Origin: an uncultured Lachnospiraceae bacterium
Lineage (GTDB): Bacteria; Bacillota; Clostridia; Lachnospirales; Lachnospiraceae
DNA length: 53,974 bases
Assembly: GCA_902794825.1 (NCBI GenBank)
Contig: CADBIU010000007.1
Location: 1-53,974, forward strand
Direction: 5' to 3'
Under the pieces are notes generated by a model. It saw only the letters and a program-made list of their open reading frames with translations. It was not told the DNA's origin and ran no database searches. Numbering within the stretch: position 1 is the first letter of the stretch; each line of letters opens with the position of its first letter. The translations under genes and the position numbers were made by a program. Shown piece by piece: positions 6,183 to 13,961 of the stretch.

Positions 6183-6989
6183 GTGAGTTACGTTCAGAAA
6201 AAGTACCGGTGCCGGAACACCGTCGAGGTCAAACAATATCATACGGCACGATACGGAGCACCCGGCCAGCCCAGGCAGAAAAAGATCAAGCCGACACCTG
6301 AGGCAGTGAAGAGGCAGAACCAGCGGAGAAAGGAAGAGCACGCCGCGAGGATCATCGAGGCGAACTTCACAGAAGGCGACTATGTGCGAACGCTGACATT
6401 TGAGCCGGCGCAAAGACCGGCAGATATGGACGAGGCAAAAGCGAGATTCAAGGCTTTCTACCAAAAGCTCCGGAAGGAATACCGCAAACGATATTTCGAT
6501 CTCTACTGGATGGCCAACATTGAATGCACTCCGAGAGGAGCATGGCACATCCACTTTATATGCAACGCGATCTTCGGCGGCTCGGACATCATCAAAGAGC
6601 TCTGGCCTTACGGCGGAGTATATGACCAGCTGATCAGGGACATAACGCGGAGCGGCAAGGACCTCGGATCATACATGGCAAAGACTCCGGACAGCACGGC
6701 GGAGGGAGAACACAAGGTATCAGAGGCAAAGCTGACGCACAGCAAGAATCTGGTCATCCCTAAGGCAGAGGAGAAGGTGATCAGCGGATGGAAGCTCAAG
6801 GACGCGCCGAGGATCCCAAAGGGATGGTACCTGATAAAGGAAAGTTACTTTGAAGGCACCAACATGGAAGGGTACCGGTACAGGACATACAAATTGGGGA
6901 GGCTGAAGCCACTACCGCCGAGAGACAGGTCGTGGAAGCCGCCCAGGAGGAAGAGCAGTGAAAGTAGACATTTACATCGCAGGGAATAA
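6183..6989 (+). CDS. HUH endonuclease/Rep-like replication protein
   Basis: 268 residues. The centre has WHIHFICN (the H-hydrophobic-H metal motif of HUH nucleases), followed about 40 residues later by LGSYMAKT, matching the Tyr-Lys helix of rolling-circle Rep proteins. Such enzymes nick one strand at an origin and stay linked through Tyr. GTG 6183 is chosen for its GGGAG; the frame is open upstream to 6114, but that part has no start with a ribosome site. It begins the replication-like module and overlaps the next gene by 32 bp. The alternative is a relaxase-like or non-replicative HUH protein. Confidence 0.72.
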   Translation: MSYVQKKYRCRNTVEVKQYHTARYGAPGQPRQKKIKPTPEAVKRQNQRRKEEHAARIIEANFTEGDYVRTLTFEPAQRPADMDEAKARFKAFYQKLRKEYRKRYFDLYWMANIECTPRGAWHIHFICNAIFGGSDIIKELWPYGGVYDQLIRDITRSGKDLGSYMAKTPDSTAEGEHKVSEAKLTHSKNLVIPKAEEKVISGWKLKDAPRIPKGWYLIKESYFEGTNMEGYRYRTYKLGRLKPLPPRDRSWKPPRRKSSESRHLHRRE

Positions 6990-7434
6990 CCCGCAGCCAA
7001 AAGCGGAAGAAAGGTGGATGGGATACCTGATACAGGCGGAAGGCTACGGCCGGCGCGGCGAGCGCTGCGTTGCCGAGTCGTTCGACGCCACACAATACAA
7101 GGCGACGATCATGATGATCATAAAGGTCCTTGACTGCTTCACAAGGCCGGCAGACATCACCATGCACATTGAGAACGGATGGATCGTGGGCAATCTGATC
7201 CGCACCAAACAGGCGGACAAGACCATGAAAAACACTCTCGAGAAATGGCAGGAAAACGGATGGAAGACAAAGAGGGGCACGACGGTCAAGAACAAAGACG
7301 ACTGGCAGAAACTCTATAACAAGATCCGCGTGTTCGAACAGGCGGAGGGAACATTCAGATTTGAGGTGCTCGATAAGGATGACGAGAACAGGAAAAGGAT
7401 CATCCACGAGATAGAGAGACAAGAGGAGGTATGA
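6958..7434 (+). CDS. RNase H-fold-like phage protein
   Basis: 158 residues starting at GTG inside the Rep-like gene. An opening strand with Asp (VDIYIAGN), a helix (YKATIMMIIKVLDCF), a strand plus W..GW motif and NKDDWQKL follow the order of RNase HI-like proteins. The typical TDS motif is replaced by HIENGWI, so activity is uncertain. RNase H enzymes remove RNA from RNA-DNA hybrids, which would suit a replication module. The assignment rests on pattern only. Confidence 0.45.
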   Translation: MKVDIYIAGNNPQPKAEERWMGYLIQAEGYGRRGERCVAESFDATQYKATIMMIIKVLDCFTRPADITMHIENGWIVGNLIRTKQADKTMKNTLEKWQENGWKTKRGTTVKNKDDWQKLYNKIRVFEQAEGTFRFEVLDKDDENRKRIIHEIERQEEV

Positions 7435-7435
7435 C

Positions 7436-8053
7436 ATGGAAAAAATGAGAGTAAGGCTGACATTCATCGATGACATTCTGGGGACAGCTCCCTCGGATCC
7501 TGAGATACACCGCTCGTATATCGCGAGCAAGGCTCCGGATGCGATGTCGACGGAGGAAGAGGTCGCGGCCCTGGGCGTGGATGAAGTGACAGAGAAGGGA
7601 ATGACAGTGTTCCACAAGGACGCGGACGGTAATCCAGTGCTGTGGAACTATCAAATCAAGGGCTTTTTCAAAAGCGCCTGCAGCGCAATGAGAGCCCTTG
7701 AGGGCACAAAGTCCTCGAAGCTCAAGGCCTACAAGAAGCAGATCGACCTGAGGATCTTCGTGTTCGCGGATGAAAAGAACAGGGCGGAGAGAAAGATCCC
7801 GATCAGCGTCTCCGGAGAGATCGGAAGCTGTCAGCGTCCCCTGAGGGCGCAGACCATGCAGGGAGAAAGAGTCACGCTGGCCAACAGCGAGAGCATCCCG
7901 GCAGGCTCCAGTGTGGAATTTGACATCGTGCTCCTGGAACCGAAGGACAGGGCGATGATTGAGGAGTGGCTCGATTACGGCTCGCTCAACGGCATCGGCC
8001 AGTGGCGCAACTCCGGCAAAGGTGCTTTCACATGGGAGTACGTTAAAAGCTGA
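7436..8053 (+). CDS. Conserved phage protein with RAMP-like C-terminus
   Basis: 205 residues, GGAGG before ATG. I recognise the general form from Clostridia phages (start RLTFIDDILGTAPSDPEIH; YQIKGFFKSAC; CQRPLRAQTMQGE) but know no proven function. The end (GSLNGIGQWRNSGKGAFTW, about 183-201) is a glycine-rich loop reminiscent of RAMP/Cas6-Cas7 RNA-binding folds. It stands directly before the large degenerate repeat array, so binding to that array as DNA or RNA is an attractive hypothesis. This is inference. Confidence 0.6.
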   Translation: MEKMRVRLTFIDDILGTAPSDPEIHRSYIASKAPDAMSTEEEVAALGVDEVTEKGMTVFHKDADGNPVLWNYQIKGFFKSACSAMRALEGTKSSKLKAYKKQIDLRIFVFADEKNRAERKIPISVSGEIGSCQRPLRAQTMQGERVTLANSESIPAGSSVEFDIVLLEPKDRAMIEEWLDYGSLNGIGQWRNSGKGAFTWEYVKS

Positions 8054-8897
8054 GGCATAGTGACGAACAGCCTGGTAGAGGCTTTGCATTTAAATGAACT
8101 GCTAAGGAATAGCATAGCGATGCGAAGGCAAGGCTGTGAAAAGAAACGCTATGCGCAGGAAATGCATTCCGTTGAAACGATTTGATGAGCATGGGAATAG
8201 TGTGGAATGGCTGGGCAGGGGAATGGTGAAGCAATGAACTGAAAAGCTACGGCCAGCAAAGGAAATGCGGTGAACCGGTGAGAGTAGCGTCGGAATAGCA
8301 TTGCCCGGACTGGATAGGAAAAGCAGTGGAAAAGCGGAGCATAGAAATGCAATGGCATAGATGAGAATGGCACAGATGGGCAACGGAAAAGCGAAGAGAT
8401 GAGCAGCGGCGATGAATAGCAGTGGAATTGCATGGACGTGAACTGATTGGCAGTGGAACTGCATTGAACAGAAAAGCCGAGGAAGAGCGTTGCTCGGATG
8501 AGAAATGAAATGGCATGGAGAAGAACAACGTAGAGTTGTATCGGAAGAGCATGGCCAAGACAAGCAGTGGCATAGTACGGAATGGATACGCGTTGGAATA
8601 GCAGGGCGATGAACAGTTTTGCGGCGGCGATGAATAGCGAAGAAATGCGGGGGCAGAGCTTAGCTGAGAAGGGACTAGAACAGCTGGGGAAAAGTTGCGC
8701 GGAGATTGGAAGGGCCACGGAGAAGTGATGATATGAAAAAGCGGTGGAATTGAGGAGCGCAGCAGAGCACAGCAGAGGAATTGAAGCGCACGGTATCGCC
8801 ACGGAACTGAACCGTTCAGTTCCGAACTGCAATGGGACTGAATTGCATAGGATGGCAGCGGCATTGAATCGCCGGGCAGTGCATGGGAATCGATCAG
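8054..8897 (+). repeat. Degenerate GGAANNGCA repeat array (non-coding)
   Basis: About 840 bp without any plus-strand gene. It is made of irregularly spaced, purine-rich near-copies of a 9-11 bp unit, best written (A/G)NTGGAANNGC. Examples: GGAATAGCA at 8106, 8292 and 8595; GGAATTGCA 8424; GGAACTGCA 8455; GGAAATGCA 8158; GGAAATGCG 8261; GGAAAAGCA 8317; GGAAAAGCG 8328 and 8385; GGAATGGCT 8204; GGAATGGTG 8220; GGAATTGAG 8746; GGAATTGAA 8777; GGAACTGAA 8803. All are in the same orientation. Plus-strand frames are full of stops. It is not a CRISPR, because repeats are short and spacing is uneven. Confidence 0.85.
8802..8824 (+). other. Perfect stem-loop near the right end of the array
   Basis: CGGAACTGAA (8802-8811), loop CCG, TTCAGTTCCG (8815-8824) form a 10-bp perfect stem that contains one array unit and its complement. 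No T-run follows, so it is not a terminator. It may be a protein-binding hairpin in DNA or RNA. Confidence 0.65.
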
Positions 8898-8909
8898 AAA
8901 GGAAAGGCT

Positions 8910-9455
8910 ATGGCATTATACGAAAAATTTGGCGAGTTTGACTCGTCAGCGGAGATCAACCGAAAAGCGGAGGAACTATTCAACGCCGGAGATCTCGACG
9001 GGCTAAGGAATCTGGCCTGCGAGAACGGGATCCCGGACGACTTCACGGAAATGTATATCGAGGGGGAGATCGAGCAGCTCTGCGACGACCAGGTCGCCGC
9101 AGTGGGAAAGATCGACATGGAGATTGACGAGCTCCAGCCGATCGAGATCCTCGTGGACTGGGCCGACTACATCAAGGCCCAGTGCATGGAAGACGACCTC
9201 TTCTGCAGACAGGTCCGCAGGAGGGGAAAGAGCCTCGAAGGATGTATCGCAGAGATCGCTATATGGTCGCTGATCCACGCGCAGCCATTGTCAGAGAACA
9301 TCATCAAGGCAATGGAAAAAGCTGGCAAGGAGCATGAGAAAGAGCTGAAGGCAGCGGGGATCGAACAGCGGTGGATCCGCTATACAAAAACTGGCGCTCC
9401 CGGATCCGCGAGGACAAGGCAGATCATCCGGGAATACTACATGGGAGGTAAGTGA
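8910..9455 (+). CDS. PcfK/AcrIIA9-family-like protein
   Basis: 181 residues, acidic. The KFGEFDS start, the residue pattern KGKSLEGCIAEI in the middle and the IIREYY end match, as I recall them, proteins annotated in the PcfK-like/Cas9-inhibitor AcrIIA9 group. PcfK comes from conjugative plasmid pCF10; AcrIIA9 members inhibit Cas9. The start at 8910 follows AAAGGAAAGG; an in-frame ATG at 8883 lies within array sequence. It precedes a PcfJ gene with one gene between, as PcfK and PcfJ often travel together. Anti-CRISPR activity is not shown by the sequence. Confidence 0.5.
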   Translation: MALYEKFGEFDSSAEINRKAEELFNAGDLDGLRNLACENGIPDDFTEMYIEGEIEQLCDDQVAAVGKIDMEIDELQPIEILVDWADYIKAQCMEDDLFCRQVRRRGKSLEGCIAEIAIWSLIHAQPLSENIIKAMEKAGKEHEKELKAAGIEQRWIRYTKTGAPGSARTRQIIREYYMGGK

Positions 9456-10018
9456 TGAGACTGGCATATAAAGCATTCAATGCGGACCTGACCTGCACGA
9501 TGGGCAGGGGAACATTCCAGTACGAGCCGGGAATTTGGTACGAAGAGAAAGAGGCAAACTGTGTGAAGAATGGCTTCCACTGTGCGAGCAATCCGCTTGA
9601 CTGCATGAATTACTACGGCTCATGGGATGATCACCAGTTTTGGATCGTAGAGATTGACGGAGATATCGATGAGGATGGTACCGACACGAAGATCTCGGCG
9701 ACAAAGATCAGACTGTACAGGCGCCTCAATCTGCAGGAGTTCTTGGCACACGCGATTTCGTACATTTACGAGCACCCGGCGCTGGAAATGAATCAGAGAG
9801 TGAAGACTGCCAATACAGAGATGACAGACACGGATAAGTTCGTGATTGTGAGGAACTTTAAACCGAGAGCGATGGCAACAAAGATAGGACAGTATATCGG
9901 CCTGATCAAAGAGAACCCGGGGAACAGGAACGAGATCGAGGCAGCGGGCCTGTTCTACGTGGACGGAATAAACACAAAACCATACATGTGGTATGACGTG
10001 GAGGGAAGAGAATGCTGA
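9455..10018 (+). CDS. DUF7666-like phage protein
   Basis: 187 residues. The first 50 residues (YKAFNADLTC, then NGFHCASNPLDCMNYY) match a small domain common in phage and mobile-element proteins with unknown role. GGGAGG precedes ATG 9455. It sits between the PcfK-like and PcfJ genes and overlaps the latter by 7 bp, implying one transcript. Confidence 0.6.
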   Translation: MRLAYKAFNADLTCTMGRGTFQYEPGIWYEEKEANCVKNGFHCASNPLDCMNYYGSWDDHQFWIVEIDGDIDEDGTDTKISATKIRLYRRLNLQEFLAHAISYIYEHPALEMNQRVKTANTEMTDTDKFVIVRNFKPRAMATKIGQYIGLIKENPGNRNEIEAAGLFYVDGINTKPYMWYDVEGREC

Positions 10019-12171
10019 GAAAGCAGCAACTGTTAGAGCTACCGATCCTCATCCCTAATGTGAGAGGCGTGGGAGCCAGGGCGGAAGTCCTTGAGATCGA
10101 CAATGAAAAGGTCCTTCACATAGACGTGGTGGACGACGGCGACGTCATAATCAGATATTTTGCCAATTATGGGAAATCAAGATGGATTGTCTACGGAAAC
10201 GCAGCCAAATGGAACCAGATGGGATTCTCCAGCGCGATCGATTATGAGCTGAGCAGAGGAGATTACTATTATGACTGCTATGGAAGGGCGTACAGCGTCA
10301 CGTCAACACCTGCATTCGACGAAACGGCAGCGGTCGTAGAGGAATATTTCAATAAGGTCGACGTGTTCTACTGGATGCCAAGTGCAGAACGCAGGCTGAC
10401 TGCATGGGAGATTGAATGCAGGTCAATGAAGAGGGAGCAGTATATCGTGAACCGACATACAAAGATCGCAGAGATCATGGACAGGGTACCGCAGATCCCG
10501 GAGGGCTTCGAGAAGTGGCTCCGGGAGGATGTCTTCGGAACAGACTACCTGTACACGAAGAAAGAGGGGAAAAAGACAAAGTATCACTGCACGGCATGCG
10601 GAGCAGAGGGCGCCAGGAAGATGAGCGTGAAGATGGGGCAGGATACGACCTGCCCAAAATGCAAAAGGCCGGTGAAGGTAAGGAGTCTGAACCGGCAGTA
10701 CAAGCCGCAGAGAGAACACATCGTGCTCATGCAGAACATGAAGCTGCCGAGGAGAAAAACAGACCTTTTGTGCGGATTGCTCTCGGACAGGGACGGGTAT
10801 GTGGTCAGACAGATGACGGTAGAGTGCCGGCATGGGCAAGGCGGGAAAGAACTGGAAATCTTCGAGGATGTCCGGGCAGTCGTATCAGCTGGAGAAAACT
10901 GGGGCAAGTGCTATTACGGAGAATACACGAAAGGTACTCCGGAATCACAGTCTTTTTACGACAGAAATCCGAGCAACAGGAGATGGAGAAGCTCGTACCT
11001 GTATCCATGGAACCTTCAGGAAGTGCTTCCGACAGCGGGCATGGAGCACAGCGGACTGGATATCATTGCAAACAACAATGTGAAACTCAATGTGGATTTC
11101 TTTGTAGTCAACTACCCGAAAAGGACGTGGATTGAGTATCTCATAAAGGCGGGGCTCTACAGACTGGTAAAGGATATCACGGATGGCTCAATCTGGGGCG
11201 GCGCCTATGGGATCGAATACGGCACAAGCCTGCAGGAGTGCTTGGGCATCGACGGGGCTGGCGTGAACAGGATGAAGCAGACAAACGGAGGCCTTGCGAC
11301 GCTCGCATGGCTGAAGACGGAAAAGGAGACAGGTAAGCGGATCACACAGGAGTCCATACAGTATTTCGCCGAGCAGGAGGTAAGCCCGGAAAATAAGGAC
11401 ATAAAGCAACTGATGAAACTCATCGGATCCCCTAATAAGCTGGCCAATTATCTCAGGAAGCAGCAGGAGAAGACGGGATACGCAGTATCAACGATCATGA
11501 ACACCTGGAACGACTACATGAGCATGTGCAGAAGGCTCAATAAGCAGATGGACAATGAGATGGTCTATAAGCCGAAGGACATACAGCTCGCGCACGACGA
11601 ATGCCTTGCGCTGCTCAAGAGAGAAGATGCGGGAAGACGAGCCGCAGAGGTCCGAGAGAAGTTCCCGGAAGCAGAACTGAATCTGCAGATGATCGCGGAT
11701 AAGTATAACTTCATAAACGATGAGTATCAGATCATCGTCCCGGAGAGCATTGAAGACATCATTGTCGAGGGTTCAACGCTGGGTCACTGCATAGACAGGA
11801 CAGACGTATACTTCGAGCGGATCCAGAACAGGACCTCTTATCTGGTATTCCTCAGAAAGGCCGAGAGGCCGGAGGCTCCATGGTACACACTGGAGATCGA
11901 GCCCGGCGGGACGATCAGACAGAAGAGGACCGTAGGAAACACACAGAGGGATTCAGATATCAAGGCCTTCACACCTTTCCTCCGGGAGTGGCAGAAAAAC
12001 GTACTCAGGAAGATGAACAGGGAAGACAGGGCGCTGGCGCAGGCCTCGAAGGAAGCAAGGCTCGAAGAATATGGACAGCTCCGCGCGAGGAAGGAGCCGA
12101 TCCGCAACGGCCTGCTCAGAGGACAGCTCCTCGCGGACGTCCTGGAAGCGGACCTCATGGAAGCGATGTAA
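10012..12171 (+). CDS. PcfJ-like protein
   Basis: 719 residues. A zinc ribbon (CTACG and CPKCKR, about residues 193-224) occurs in the N-terminal half. The C-terminal PcfJ domain carries GSTLGHCIDRTDVYFERI (about 586-604), TSYLVFLRK and WYTLEIEPGG. PcfJ is a conserved protein of conjugative plasmids and of many Firmicutes phages; its biochemical role is unknown. Here it follows the PcfK-like gene, repeating the pcfJ/pcfK association in a phage replication region. Its size is usual for the phage versions. Confidence 0.82.
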   Translation: MLRKQQLLELPILIPNVRGVGARAEVLEIDNEKVLHIDVVDDGDVIIRYFANYGKSRWIVYGNAAKWNQMGFSSAIDYELSRGDYYYDCYGRAYSVTSTPAFDETAAVVEEYFNKVDVFYWMPSAERRLTAWEIECRSMKREQYIVNRHTKIAEIMDRVPQIPEGFEKWLREDVFGTDYLYTKKEGKKTKYHCTACGAEGARKMSVKMGQDTTCPKCKRPVKVRSLNRQYKPQREHIVLMQNMKLPRRKTDLLCGLLSDRDGYVVRQMTVECRHGQGGKELEIFEDVRAVVSAGENWGKCYYGEYTKGTPESQSFYDRNPSNRRWRSSYLYPWNLQEVLPTAGMEHSGLDIIANNNVKLNVDFFVVNYPKRTWIEYLIKAGLYRLVKDITDGSIWGGAYGIEYGTSLQECLGIDGAGVNRMKQTNGGLATLAWLKTEKETGKRITQESIQYFAEQEVSPENKDIKQLMKLIGSPNKLANYLRKQQEKTGYAVSTIMNTWNDYMSMCRRLNKQMDNEMVYKPKDIQLAHDECLALLKREDAGRRAAEVREKFPEAELNLQMIADKYNFINDEYQIIVPESIEDIIVEGSTLGHCIDRTDVYFERIQNRTSYLVFLRKAERPEAPWYTLEIEPGGTIRQKRTVGNTQRDSDIKAFTPFLREWQKNVLRKMNREDRALAQASKEARLEEYGQLRARKEPIRNGLLRGQLLADVLEADLMEAM

Positions 12172-12180
12172 GGAGGATAA

Positions 12181-13275
12181 ATGGATTACATACAGATGAC
12201 GCTCGACGATTGGCTGAGCATAAAGAAAGAACTGGAAGAGGAACTGAGAGGCGCGGCAGCGGGCTTTGTCCGCATCGGGTACCTGCTCCGGAAGATCGAC
12301 GAGTCGCAGGGATACAAACAGGACGGATGCGACTCACTGACAGAATGGGCGGAACAGGAATACGGTCTTTCAGCATCATCGGTCTCCCGCTTTATGGCTA
12401 TTAACAAGAAATACTCGGTAGACGGCTACTCGAAGCAGCTCAGGATTGAATATGCAAAATACGGGCAGGCAAAGCTCCAGGAAATGCTCACGCTCCCGGA
12501 GGAAGATCTGCAGATGGTCTCCCCGGAGATGAAGAGGGCAGACATCAGAGAGATCAAGGCATTTGAGAGACAGGCACCGAAGGAAGAGCCGGCCGAACAG
12601 GAAAGCGATGCTCCGCAGTGGATCCTGGAGTTCATAAAGCAGAATGGCCTCGAAAGGCTCGCACACACAAGAGCATTTGAGGACAGGAACATCGCCCAGC
12701 TGATCGAGGAAGTGAACCCGACGGGGACAAAGACATTCCGCCATAAGAGGACGATGGTCTCCATGTTCGCGGACAAGATCATGGTGAAAGAGTTCCCGAA
12801 TGCTCCGGAGAGGATGGAGTGGGAAGAATTTTTCGAACATGCGATACCGCTGATCAGGAACATGGGAGAGGCAGAAGAGCCCGAAACAGAGCCAGAAGCG
12901 CCCGAAATGGCACAGGAAATGCCCGAACCGGTGCAGGAAGTACAGAAAGAGCCCGGGCAGCAGGCAGAGGAACCAATTGCGCCGGCGCAAAAAGAGCCGC
13001 CGACCATTGAAGATAACAATGTAAAAACGGATTCTGCGATCGCAGAAGAACCGGCTCCGGAGCCCACGGAAGAACCTGAACAGGTAGAGATTGACGAGAT
13101 TCTTCAGGCACCCGAAGAGCCGGATCCTATGAGGGACCTGAAAGACCGGTTCACAGCGGAACTGAACACACTCAGAGTCGCTCTCGACTGCGACAACTTC
13201 GCCGGAATGGCACAGACAATTGAACGTCTTGAGTATCTGAGAGTGAAAATGGCGGGGATGGCGGCGCTGAAGTGA
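12181..13275 (+). CDS. Phage protein with helical N-terminal domain and acidic linker
   Basis: 364 residues. The N-terminal 150 residues (RIGYLLRKIDESQGY, LTEWAEQEYGLSASSVSRFM) look like a DUF3102-type, HTH-bearing DNA-associated domain. A long Pro/Glu-rich stretch (about 235-325) and a short C-terminal helix follow. AGGAGG lies just before ATG. It is probably a DNA-binding or replication accessory protein. The perfect palindrome TTGCGCCGGCGCAA falls inside it (12977). Confidence 0.6.
   Translation: MDYIQMTLDDWLSIKKELEEELRGAAAGFVRIGYLLRKIDESQGYKQDGCDSLTEWAEQEYGLSASSVSRFMAINKKYSVDGYSKQLRIEYAKYGQAKLQEMLTLPEEDLQMVSPEMKRADIREIKAFERQAPKEEPAEQESDAPQWILEFIKQNGLERLAHTRAFEDRNIAQLIEEVNPTGTKTFRHKRTMVSMFADKIMVKEFPNAPERMEWEEFFEHAIPLIRNMGEAEEPETEPEAPEMAQEMPEPVQEVQKEPGQQAEEPIAPAQKEPPTIEDNNVKTDSAIAEEPAPEPTEEPEQVEIDEILQAPEEPDPMRDLKDRFTAELNTLRVALDCDNFAGMAQTIERLEYLRVKMAGMAALK
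12977..12990. repeat. 14-bp palindrome copy 1 (TTGCGCCGGCGCAA)
   Basis: Perfect palindrome, identical to 24587-24600 and 39149-39162. Here it lies in the linker-coding part of the 12181 gene. The reading phase differs from the copy in the protease gene, so protein conservation does not explain the match. Confidence 0.6.
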
Positions 13276-13283
13276 GGGACGGA

Positions 13284-13961
13284 ATGGACAAAAGGAAAGA
13301 GATTGTAAAGACCATACAGGAAATGGCAGGAAGATACTCGGCATATGAAATCTTTACAGACTGGATCCGCTGTCTCGCACTTTCAATCGAACAGAGCACG
13401 CATCTGCTGAGAGATGAAAGATGGGAAAGCAGAGAGCAGGAATACATTGACACAATCAAAAAGTACTCCGATGAGGAGAAAACGAAGATCTATAAGATGA
13501 CTGCATATCTGATCGACACTTTGGAAGACGGACCGGATGATGTCCTGGGCGACGTATACATGAAGTCGGATATGGGCTCAAAGGCAGCGGGGCAGTTTTT
13601 TACGCCGTTTCATCTGTCGGTGCTGACAGCAAAGTTAGGACTCATGGAGCAGATTCAAGCGTATAAAATCGGGAAACTTGAAAAGATCGAGATCAATGAG
13701 CCGGCCTGCGGCGGAGGCGCGATGATTCTAGCGGCCGCGAAAGTGCTGCAGGAGAGCGGTGTTAATTATCAGGAAGCCATGGAAGTTGTGGCGCAGGATC
13801 TTGACTGGAAAGGAGTTTACATGTGCTACGTACAGTTGTCGCTGTTGGGGATCAGTGCAATATGCGTGCAGGGAGATACACTCAGCAGTCCGTATGACCC
13901 GGAAAGGACAGAAAAAGGACACATGCTGAAAACGCCAAGAAAAGCGGGGATGCTCATATGA
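13284..13961 (+). CDS. N-6 adenine methylase-like protein without visible NPPY
   Basis: 225 residues. QFFTPFHLS (about 107-115) and EPACGGGAMI (motif I, SAM binding), then AQDLD and QGDTL, match the N6_Mtase fold of type I modification subunits. The protein ends soon after, before any (N/D)PP(Y/F) catalytic motif. It may be an inactive SAM-binding relative or use another residue. ATG 13284 (GAGGGA upstream) is preferred to the GTG at 13272. Its stop overlaps the next gene's start. Confidence 0.65.
   Translation: MDKRKEIVKTIQEMAGRYSAYEIFTDWIRCLALSIEQSTHLLRDERWESREQEYIDTIKKYSDEEKTKIYKMTAYLIDTLEDGPDDVLGDVYMKSDMGSKAAGQFFTPFHLSVLTAKLGLMEQIQAYKIGKLEKIEINEPACGGGAMILAAAKVLQESGVNYQEAMEVVAQDLDWKGVYMCYVQLSLLGISAICVQGDTLSSPYDPERTEKGHMLKTPRKAGMLI

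Noticed and set aside
8102-8864. Three long minus-strand open frames over the repeat array
   Set aside because: All three frames are open together, there is no ribosome site, the translations are low-complexity Ser/Pro/Phe strings, and the surrounding genes are all on the plus strand.
8054-8897. CRISPR array
   Set aside because: Units are only 9-11 bp, degenerate and unevenly spaced, with no constant-length spacers and no cas genes.
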